Shown in pieces: positions 24,111 to 36,100 of a DNA stretch of 64,000 nucleotides. This DNA comes from Tenebrio molitor (lineage: Eukaryota > Arthropoda > Insecta > Coleoptera > Tenebrionidae). Made by a program: the position numbers and the translations under genes. The DNA lies in contig NC_091047.1 in NCBI RefSeq assembly GCF_963966145.1, forward strand, positions 6,572,001-6,636,000, read 5' to 3'. Under the pieces are notes generated by a model, which was given only the letters and a program-made list of their open reading frames with translations, was not told where the DNA came from and searched no databases. Position 1 is the first letter of the stretch; every line of letters starts with the position of its first letter.

Positions 24111-27100
24111 CTGCAAACAGCGCCACTCAAAAATTAGACGTCGCGAATTTACGCCACCAGATGGAGCTATGTACAGAGGGTGTAATGTTCAAAAGTGCCC
24201 AAATGATCTCAAATTTTCAGCAAAACTAAAATGTGCGGCAGTACTGGTAAATTACCAACAATTTTCTATCCCTAAATGAAATCAAATCCTAAAATATCAG
24301 ATTCTTAAAGCAAGTACCAAAAAAGTTACAAGGTCGCTGTACAAACGAAGAGTCTCCAATTACATAATAGAAATCAATTGTTTCAAGACGACCCTATAAC
24401 GGATTTTTTTTTAGAAATCAATTGTTTCAAGACGACTCTATAACGGATTTTTTTTTAAATTTGACGTCGAAGTGTCGATTGTGAACGCACTTTTTGCATT
24501 TAATATAGTAAATTCAAAAAACTCCTGGACTGGCAAAATTAAATTTTAAATTAAATGCTTGTTTTGATTGTACCTACTTGGATAAAAAAAAATTTCGATA
24601 GTGTACCGACATCAAAATCTACGGGGTGATCAAGAAGGACTGTTTAAGTTGGTAACACTGGATCGTATTTTAAATCGTATAACAGGAGTAACTTCCGGTT
24701 GTTGGTGGCTTGTCGTTGTTAATGCTATACCTATATCAGATATTTGTCAAATAAACCAAGAAAACATATCCAGTTGCAGTGTTATAAATAACTGAATAAA
24801 AATTTTTTCTTAATTGCACTACCAACTTAAACAGTCCTTCTTGATCACCCGGTAGTTACAAAACATATTTAGGTTATGTTTTCATTTTTAATCATTGAAC
24901 TAAAAATGTTTTGAATCATTCATTGCTTTGAACACTTGAAGTGCAGCAACTAAATGAATGACAGCAATTTAATAAAGTTTATAGAAAACACGCGACAAAC
25001 TGAAAACAGGTAACAAATTAAACAACAACCAAAATCATCCAAAATAAACTAATCTGTTTCATTTATTCAGAAGAAAATTATTTAACACTTGATGAACACT
25101 TATCTCTCCAAAATTTTGATTTGTGAATCACAAGAACGAACACCAATTCTTACTTAACAATACTGGACCGGCTTTGGCACAAATTTGTAATTTCTTCCCG
25201 TTATTATCACTTTTTTGTTTATTCCTCACAATAATTTCTTATGGCCCTCTTCTCTCGCGCCAATAGAACCACCCTAGTTCATTTTGAATTTTAACCCTTT
25301 TACAAAATACACTTAAATAATTTTGCAATTTATTTAACAATCTCAATTTAAACAAATGAATAGTTTGAAAAATTAAAAAATCATAGATAACAACTGGGCA
25401 ATATGAAAATAACTAGTGATTTAACCAAGATACCAACCTAACAACTGCAATTTTGATTTTGACAGTCCAGATGTTTATTGAATGGACTTTACGTAATTTG
25501 AAAAATAATTCTTTTTTAAGGCGAGTGGTTCATTAGCGGTTTAAATCTAACCTCACTTTTTGCGTTGTTTGTGTTTTTAACCTCCAGGTTGAAAAATCAG
25601 TGTTTTTAAGACGAGTGATTCATTCACATAGACTTTTCAAGGCCGACTTCGACGGCAAATTTAAAAAAACACCGAAAATAGTTTGCTTGAAATGCAGAAA
25701 AAATCAAAACTAAATTTGTACTTTTTGTTTTTATCGTTTTACACCCAGTGCCATGCTATGCTACAAGTTTTGTGCGATTTATCCAACGTCAAAAAAGCAA
25801 AAGCTGGCTACAACCAAACGTGTATGAAGCGAAAGAGAGTGAAAACATATTAAACACTACTCGTATGTTAGCCGCAAAGCAATGTCGTTAGAGATGAAAT
25901 TAAGACAATCTGATCGGTAGTTACTTACACGGCAGGGTTCCCACAATTCCCTGCTTGAGAGTCTTTGTTGAGAACCACTCCATGAGTATGACTGACAAAA
26001 AATGACATCATTAAGACAAGCTCCAAATAAAACAGAACAAAAATCATAATGAGAGAACAGATAAAGCTCGACGACAACAATTACCAGGCAGCGACAATTC
26101 GAAATACTTACATCACTCGGCCGTCTGTACGAGTCGAAAGACCTCTCCGAACAAACACTAGATGTCTCCGATTCGTCAGAATGATTATCGATGGATCTCA
26201 TCGTTTTCCTGGGACTCCTGTAGTGATCCCCCGAATCGTTCTGTCAACAACACTCGATAAGACCGGCCGTTCACGTGATCAAGTCAACTCACGAAGACAT
26301 CCGCCAGAGCGTTCTCCGCTTCTCTACTCTGCTGCAGGATCTTCTGCGCGAGCACCGGCCTGGACGCCGGGCTCAGAGGGGGCCTATCGCTGCCTCTCCT
26401 GAATCTGCCCAGAGTGGAACGATTCGGACTTGTCTCTCTGGAGGTGTCTCTAGATCCGGTGGTGGACCTAGGAATGCCCGATGAGAGCCTTCGAGGTCGC
26501 GGCGAATCGTGTTCGGTGCTCCTGTTGTAGAGGTAGGCCAGTCGTGAGCTGGGAGATCCGGACCTGCTGGTAGCTGCAACAATCCCATTTTATTGGGGGG
26601 CGCCGGGATGAAAATGATGTTATTTACGCTGCGATTGTGAGTTTCTATTCCTAGTTCTTCCGAGCCGCTCTGGTGATTGGGTGGCGACGGTATCTGGGGA
26701 TTTTCTCGGTCGTGCTGTGTTAATAACAAATGGTTTATTGGCAGTTCGCTTTTGAGTGTGATGTTAAGTTAATGTGTAAGTGTGTTATTAAATAAAATGT
26801 TAAATACCTTGTTGAGCAACCTCTCCCTCTACAGGCATGGAAAAGCAACAAATTATGTTAGCATGATATAAAACACTCCTAAAACTAAATTACATAATTT
26901 TCTACAGTACAAATTTTATTCGGTTTTTGTTATTGTTACTCGAATTAGAATACAACGACATTTTTCTCATATCAGATTTATTATCGGTTATTGTGGATGT
27001 ATCAAAACAAGAGACCAAAGCAAACTAATATCCTTCCATGACAAATAAGAACTTACGCAAACTTGCCGTCCCAGACGATATTTTATTACGGGCCATCGCC

Positions 27101-30100
27101 GCATATTGAGCTCGAACTTTTGCCCTTTGTGCCGCTTGCAAGTCAATGGCCGAGTTGCTTCTGAAACCTTTACGACCAGAATCTGAAAGTTCACATTTTT
27201 ATAGTAACAAAACGCCATATAAAATAACAATAGGACAACAACAATGATTGTGCAACATCTAAAACCTACTTTCTCTAGAGAGTACAGGTATACCACTACG
27301 CTGTCTGTAGCTTCTCGGTAAAGAAGGTGCCCTTTGAAGGCCACCACCGGTACCAGACAGATTTTCCGTGCTGCCTGAGTATCCAGAAAGCAGCAAAAAA
27401 TGAAAACACTTTAAATCAGTTTTAACACCATTCATTATTGTCGTGTTTAGTAACAAGCTTTCAGTGCAGCTTTATTAAATTTCACTTTTTTCATTTTGAA
27501 TGTTACATTCTAATTTGTAGTTCTAAATTGACATTTTGTGCAAACAAAACCTAGTGCGGATCTGTAATACATAATTAATTATATTCCCAAAACACACCAA
27601 ACCTATTTAATTGTTGACAGGTCGGCGTGTTTCACCAGCGATGCTGGCACCATCAGGAACGACGAAGAGAGTTTGGTGTGTTTTGGGAATATATTTAATT
27701 AATTATTTTTGTTTCAGTAATTGCGAGTCAACAATTCTACCTCCCAAAATGCTAATAAAATATTTATGTAATCTCCGTTTTACGACTATTGCAATCGTGC
27801 AACTAATTATGTTTGCGAGCTATTAAACATTCTGTAGTAGGTTTTAAATGTAAACATGGAAAAATTTAACAGCACATTAATACTATATCGTTCTATTTTA
27901 TAGAACGTTCAATTGAAATTTAAATTCCTGATCAAACTGCAAATGTATTTATTTTTTTCATCTAGTGATGATCGCTGAGTTTATTTTTCAATTTCTTTAC
28001 ACATTTCTCCATTCATTCATTTTCATCGAACGTTGTTTTCTGCAGTTCAGTTCCTCTTTGGGCAACATACACAAAGTACATTATCCATACCCTCCCCTGA
28101 AGATAGACATTGACCTATATTTTTTCCTACAAAGAAGTATTCCTACTCAAAGATCCCCGTTTAACTTTAATTGACGTCAGCAACCTCGTTCACTTTAAAA
28201 CAAGTTATGTCAATTGAATTTACGAAAAAAAATTCTGGCGGAGCAAAAAACCCTGCCAAGTCATCAACCAAAAAATAATAATTATACTTATTTATGTTTT
28301 ACGTGCAGCGTTGAATAATATAATTCCTGCAACTATAATAATCATCACAACCAAATTATTAAAAAACATTGTAAAAAGGTGTTGATATAATTCAGATTAA
28401 CCGTTACCATCATTACTGCCAGATAAAAATATATCGATGAAGCCTATTATTACTGACTGGAACGTATTATTACGAACACGTTCCCACTTCCTCTCTAACC
28501 GCAAATGATAACCATTTTATTAAAAACCACTTTTAAAAGAGTTTTTCTTTGTGTTCCAATTATTAGAATCAACAAGACAGAATTTCTTGAACCCAACTTC
28601 CACGTTAGCCCTTTGTACATATCTTATGTAAAGTATTTCAAAACGTAATTTGATCCCGCCAATAAAACTCTTTTCTTGCCGTTCTTTCCAAAAATTACTT
28701 TCTAACTTTCAGGAGCTACCAATATTTTTTTCAACATCGAAAACAACATCTTTTCATCTGAAGAAATTTTAAACGGTTTTTAATAATATGCCACGAAGAC
28801 GGAGCTTTCTTAAATTCCACGGGAAAAAAGTGGCGAGCTGTTCGATTCGAATTCGGCATTTAAATAATCGCTTGATCACAACATTCCGTAACGAATTTTT
28901 TTAACTTGTACCGGATAGTACTGTTAGACTTTAGCTGATCAACCTCGACACGGTGGAACTGCAGCTCCAACGATGGCAATACGGCAACAAAATTAGAAGA
29001 CTACAGAGACAAGCATTTCCAAAAAATTGATTTAAAGATTTGCAAATATAAAAAAAAAATAGTGGAGAAGAAAGAAATTATTTTGTGATTCGTATGACAC
29101 AGAAGTTGCAAAACTGCTTGCTGGGGGATATGGACGGTTTACTATGCCCACGAGTGTTCACAAAATTTTAATCCGTTTTGTCATGGTTTCCTTTGCACTG
29201 TTGCCTAGAGGAAGCTTATCTGCAGAAGTAGTTCGCAACAATGATTGAAGAAAATTCGTGAACAAGAAAATCTAGAAGAAAATCGAGATGGCTGAACAGA
29301 CTTCCAACATCGTCCGAAATGTTAATAAATTCTTTAAGAAAACATTTTACTAAAAAGTCGAGTAAGGAAACCACAGACATTAGACAACACCTTAAATCTA
29401 GTGCAGAAGTGATTGTAAAATTGAAAACAATTAAAAGTGTTTGGTGAGGAGTTTTATTTTTATTTCTAGAATATATAGATAAGGAACAATTATTAATACT
29501 CTTCATATTTTGTCTTACCTATTTACATAGCTATTGTACAAATATTATTAGTAATATTGCAAGAAATTAACAAAAATATAAACAAATTGTCGCATTTATT
29601 TAGTTTTTCGTTAATTCCAATGGTATTAAAGTAATTAAAGTAGTGTAAATAAATACAGTTGAAAAATGTAAACTTCTCTTCAAAATTACGACATTTTTAC
29701 AAGAGAAATACTTTACTATCTGTTTATGTCCAAATTTAAATCAGTAATAGCATTTTGAGACATCAACATTATTACTGACGACAGGTTTTTTCAGATTCCG
29801 ACAAAAAAATAATCACATTCAAAACAGATCTTCACATTTAGATTGCTACATTCTTTATTTATCTAAATTATAGCGAGTACGTTAAAAATGGAGTCACGAC
29901 AACTAATATTTGTCCACGTTGCTCATAAATTCTTCACGTACCTATCACAGCAAATAACTGTTTATTCACGGATACAAATTTTCGAGCTCCGAATAAAATC
30001 CTCAATTAAAAAAAATATATCTTGGACAACATACTAAATTTAAAGCGTAATAACCCGATACCAATAAAAAGCAACCCGCCATTGATTACAGAAGTGACTT

Positions 30101-33100
30101 TTTCGTGACCTTCAGAAAATTGTAAAAATTCATAACCGAAAGGCTAGCACGTCGACGTGATCGATCTTCGGGCACTGACGCGCTTGAACTTCAAGCACTT
30201 CGGCCCGGCGGCTCGATTAAACCGCACGAGTGTTGGTACGAAACAAAATTTAACTGATACTTTCCAATGCAAAGGACCTACCTGTAGCGCTGTGCGGAGT
30301 CGCCACTGTCCGTCCGTAACTCCTCGGCGTTTTGAAACCACCAGCCAAATTGTTATTGGAGGAACTGGCGGACATTCCATCACCTTGCAGGGCTCGCCTG
30401 TAACTGGGTTCGAGAGATTGCAAAAGCGCCTCGGCTTGATCGGGAAAGTGTTCCCTAAATCCTCGAAAAGCTCTGAAAAATTCACGTTTATCGCCGCTGC
30501 GAGTTCGACCCGGTTCAAGCCTCACTTTCTCGAAGAGACTCGGGCGTCGGGATCCGCGTCGGCGATGCCTTTCTTCACCGTCTCCTGCAGGGCGGCCACG
30601 TGCCTCTCCAACGAGTGCGAGGGCCAGTTGTTCAAGATGTAGTCCAAGAACTCGCAACAGTTCCTGCGGATGTCTTTGCTTTTCGAGGTGGCTGCGTGGT
30701 TCGCGATTATGGGGATAAGTCGGGAACTGTGGATGTTCTGGATGATGAACTTCAACGTGACGATGCCGGACGTCGACATGATCTGCACAAGACAAAACGT
30801 CAACTCCGTCACACCTGCAAACCGCTCCTTCACCTTCGCCGAATTCTGGATCAGATTGATGAGAGGTAGCAGCAAAACTTCGGCCGTCTTGTCGAATTTG
30901 TTACCCAAAATCTGCGCCAGATAGGCTATCGTGATGCAAGCCTCCCGCACCACTTGCGACCGCAAGTCCTTGATGATGGCCTGCAGGTGCAAGTCCATCT
31001 GTTTGAGGCCTATGAAGAACTCCTCGTAGCTCATCGCGTCCGCCAATATCAACGAGCGGATTTTTTTCAACTGAAACGGAAAAAATCATGCACGTTTCCG
31101 TTTTATCGGAGCGGAAAGAGACTCACAGCGTCGACACGTTTGTTCCATTCTTTGCTCGAATCGGATATCGTCTCCTGTATGTTTTTCATATGATCGGATA
31201 CCTCGCGCGAGGAAAATATTCGAACCGTGGGTACATCCTCGAAGGACTTGGTGAACGTGTCCTCGTCGACGCTGCCGGCCGAGGCGGCTAAAATTTCCAA
31301 CGGTCAAATGCGACACTCGTCGATGTTACTTTCGAGACAACGTAGCCAAAAGTGTAGAGAAATTATTTGGGAAACTTTTAAAAAGAAAGAAGAAACCGGC
31401 GAACAGCGACGTGGTGTTTCAGTTCGTTCTCGCCTGTTGTCCCACAAGTACAGGCTGTTTCAAAAAAAACGGCCCACGCTATAACTTTGCTATTGATGAC
31501 CCAAATGAAAAAAAAAACATACAGGAAACGAAATGGCTCTAAAAACACTACAAACCATTGATGGGCAATGGGCAACTTTTATTTTTCAAATGGTAACACA
31601 TAATTTTTTTTATAGATTCTATTAGTTTTTTTTTTTCTGTTTGTAATAGCATAAAAAAACTATACCCTTTGATAACAAAATTTCCGAGAAAAAAAAGGAA
31701 AATATGTTGCATCAAAATTAGATTTATTGTCATATTAATAAAAAAATCAAGTTAACCGACCTCCATTATTCAATGATTTTTATGAATTATAATTAAATAA
31801 ATAAAATTTATTGTTTTCAACTGTCATAAATTCTCATTTTTCTCCTTTGTAAACTGCCTCTTAACTGTCCTAAAGCAAAATGAGCAGATAACGAACCGTT
31901 GCCCTAGACAACACATTCAACAGGTCTTGAAAAATTTGTCAAAACTGTCAAAAGCAAATGCGAAACCATTTTTAAAAGATTTGGAAGCTTCAGGGCCGTC
32001 GTTTCAAACAATAAAATTTTGTATGCAACTCGTTTCTGGGTAAATTGGGCTTTTCTAATTGCCCTCGAGGCCTTAAAACCCTCGCTACGCTCGTGTTTTA
32101 ATCTTGTCCCTCGGGCAATTAGAAAAGCCCAATTTACACAGAAACTCGTTGCATAAATAACTATTGCAACATGAAACGTGCGTGAAATTGACATTTAAGT
32201 GAAGTCCAGCACAATGCCAACAAATTTTCGTTTATGAAATAAAGATAAATCTAATTTTGATGCAACATATTTTCCTTTTTTTCTCGGAAATTTTGTTATC
32301 AAAGGGTATAGTTTTTTTTGTTATTTCAATCAGAAAAAAAACTCTCAGAATCAATGAAAAAAATTATAGGTTACCATTTGAAAAATAAAAGTTGCCCATT
32401 GCCCATAAATTGGTATATGGTATAAAATTATGTGCTCACTCAGGTTTGTTGTGTTTTTAGAACCATTTCGTTTCTTGTATTTTTTTTTTTTCATTTGGGT
32501 CATCAATAGCAAAGTCATTGGCGATTTCGGCTAGCGTTGGGGGCGCCACTGAGCCACTGTTGCCAAGTCATACTCCCGCTCGACCCGACTTATGTCTGTG
32601 CATTGTTTTTTTTTTAATAAGTTGTTGATTTTACGTAAGTTTTCGGTTTTTGCGATGGCTTTTTTTAAGGTTATACAAAACGACAAAACTTTAGTTTATT
32701 AGTGACTACAGCAGAAAGCGGATGGCGGGTGGACGGCGTTAAAGTGTTGAGTGCGAAGTTGTTAATTTTATGTGGCGTTACTAAAGTGATGGAAAAAAGG
32801 TAAGTACGAAATTTTTGGATTATGTCTACAAACAAGTGCCTTGATTACTCACCCAATATATTAAATCGTTTCAAAATATAACCTCAAAATACTATGTACA
32901 GTCGATGGACAAATAAAACTGGGACAAAAATGACAATCACATAAGTCAAAATTTACAAATTTGCATCCTTTAATTACGGCTTTATCACAAATAGGTTAAC
33001 TTTGGTATGACATATTATATAGACACTGACAAATATATTGACAATTCAATGGTCTGATTTACATAGATTAAATTTTAAGTGTCCCAGTTTTATTTGTCCA

Positions 33101-36100
33101 CCGACCGTACATATTTAATTTATAAATGTAGTCTTCTTTTTTAAAGTGTTTTCCACAGACCCTCATATAATTAGAAGAAGATTTTCCCATTAATAAAGCA
33201 CTTCCCCATGTTTCCTTCTCTCTACCCGGTCTTTAGAACCGAAAACATTTTCGATGAAAACAGTTATTTTGCTTTTACGCCACAAAGCGGAAATAAATAG
33301 AAACATGCTTCTGGTTTGTTTTTTCGACACGTGTTACAGCCAAAAACACAACAATTTGTTTTATCGGCCTTATTTTTAATCATTTTTAAATAATAAATTA
33401 AAACGTCGTTTTGTTTTAAAAACACAATCCATTTGAATAGCCACCGGCTTGAGTGTGTCTTAAAATGTTTGCATACAATTCACACCAGATGTCTCACTGC
33501 TAGCTGGAATCGCCAATAGCGTGGGCCGTTTTTTAAGACAGCCTGTATAAAAAATTATGGCAACCACATTCAGTACTAAAATGTGCTTTATTTTTAATTA
33601 CAACATTACATAAATCGAATTATGAACCAACAAGCGTGACGCAGATAGCTTCTGATAAAAAAAAATATTTTAACTCTACAAAAATGTACACTTGTAAATA
33701 CACGTGTTTGAAAGTGGTACGTGTGAAATAATCAAGAACATAAACATATTTTAAAGTTTCTATTGTTTCAAACAATATACATACTTCAAGTGCCATGTTA
33801 GTTTTGTCAGAAAAGGCAACACTTATACAAACCTAGATAATAAAATGAAAACAAATAACCACTACTGATGATTAGGTTAGTTCATCGCTTCGTCGTTGGC
33901 GCTGTATGCCGAGTGCGATAACACCTGTGCGTACAGTTCGGACCACCTCGCATACTGAATATTGAAGTATTTACAGAAAGATTAACTTGGCAAGTTCTTT
34001 AATCTTCCTGTCGACATAACGTATTACTCCACTATGTAATCCCACTGACAGATTTTATCCTCAAGATTTTCACTATTATTAGACATAGTTTTACTATACT
34101 ACAGCTACAACAAGGAAACCACTCTACTAATGGATAACACTTGCAAGCCTGAAGTCAGTTTTGAACGATACTCATTCTATCTTGTATTAAGGGGGTACTC
34201 TAAGGTAAAACAATATATTTGATCCCTTTTGGAGATTTATTTCAACTATAAAACTTTACTTGCGTTTTATTGTGTAATTGTGTAAAGTACAGCTTTATTC
34301 ATATTTTGACACTTTTTTCTTTTCAAAGAAATAAAATTATAATCAAGGTTGTTATAAACGATTAACTATATCTGCGAAAAAAAAACTTCCCAAATGGCTG
34401 TCGTAACTTCAGTTGTTCTGCTCATCAAAACAAAAACAAAAAATGTGTAGCAAAAATACCTTGTGTAGCAAGGTACAATTTACATTTTCGTAAGACATGA
34501 ACTCTTCCCAGACTTTACTCCAACACCTTGTAACACGTCCTTTGATGTGCACGTGACTACTCTACAGATTGAGCGACCGCAGTATAGATTGATATCAAAC
34601 TTGTTCTCTTTTATCAACAAAAATAACAATCAACATTCCTCGGTCTTGAATAATCCGTATAAACGAAAATGTATATTTAAAAATTATGAAATTCGCGATT
34701 GATGGTGATTAATCACCATTTACATTTATTCGGTTTGAAAGCGAGATAAAATCAAACAATGTTTCGTTCACTACATCCGTCAGAATTCCGACCTCATTTC
34801 TGTTCCACTTATCTAACCTTGCTTCCAAATGCGAAATATTTTTTACATTTTCTTCGCCAACCTCGTTCGGTTAACGTTTTTTGTTCGCTTCGTGCCGCGA
34901 CAATCTCTACACTTTTGTCACATTCGCTCGATTCCGATTAGTCGTGATGACGATGATGTAAAAATAAATCAAGACTTACATGAAAAATGAAGCTTTCTCA
35001 TGGAGCCCACTCTGCTTAAAACTGTTCATGCAAGAGAAATTAATAATGAAATAAAGAGAAAAAAGATTAACACAAATAAAAACAAACAAAGCTAAAACGA
35101 TCGAGAGAAAAATTATAGAATGAAATGATGGCGGCACGAATCTGTTTGTTATTAATTTGGTAGTCGTGGTGGTTCTCACCGGCATTAGCGCTGCTGACCG
35201 CCGCCACGGTCCTCGGCTTGACGCCGCTGCCCAGGTTCGCCTTTTTCACTGGAATCACCGGCTTCTGCATCACCGGCCTGTCCATCTCGTCCGTGTTGTC
35301 TGCGAAGTTGAGACAATTAATCCCGGCGATCCCTCCTAATTATAGAAATACTAACAGTCGGACCTCGAGGCCGTCAGGAGTAATTCTCCGCTGTCTTTCA
35401 CTTCGTTAAACCTGGCGGACAGCGCCTGCCACTTGGCCGGCGGCACGATGTTGCGTCTCTGCAAGTCTATCCTCAGCTTCTCCCCGACATGCTTGTACAG
35501 ATCGACCAGGGTGTTGTAGGCTGTGTCCCTCACCGTCGACGTGGGATCCGACAGCAGCTTGACGATGTCGGGGATGAACCGACTTATGGTCAACGAGTGG
35601 GCGCCGTGTCTGCCGAAACACAACGATTAGTCTTTCGGGAGGAGCGACTCAGTCTCGCATTACTCGTTGAGGATGTTGAGCAGACACCTGAGCACCTCCT
35701 CCCGGATCTTGGCGTTCTTGTGCGTGAACCCCGGAATCAGCTTTTCGAGGAGAACCTGCGGCGAGAGGGCGTTCCTCTCGAGCAGCTTCAGGATCAACAG
35801 TTGGGCCTTTTCCCGGACCGTGTCTTTGGCGTCTCCCAATCTGTCTATCACGTTGGGTAATACTGTTTGTAGGTATGGTCTGAAGTCTGTGCCCAGCCTG
35901 TCTATAAGATATGTCATAACCTCGATGCCATTGCTGGAGACCTGCGGAAAGGATGGAGTTTTGCGTCACAGGACCGACTGCCAAGGACAGCCGGCGATTT
36001 TATTCTATATTTAGGCGAAGATTGCGTATCACACCCATACTAATAGAAACAATAAGGCATTATCATTAAAACCGTCTTACATCAATGGTTTACGTAACGA

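Larger units (their letters stand above)
31451..33545. mobile_element. 2.1-kb composite foldback DNA element in chb intron 4
   Basis: The ends CAGGCTGTTTCAAAAAAAAC and the complement of GTTTTTTAAGACAGCCTG extend through CGGCCCACGCTAT. TA flanks both ends (31449-31450 and 33546-33547). A second inverted pair (31483-31740 with about 32225-32516) and a central hairpin (32024-32153) are nested inside, together with an independent MITE at 32899-33107. There is no transposase frame. The TA target and TIR suggest Tc1/mariner superfamily mobilisation. Confidence 0.75.
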
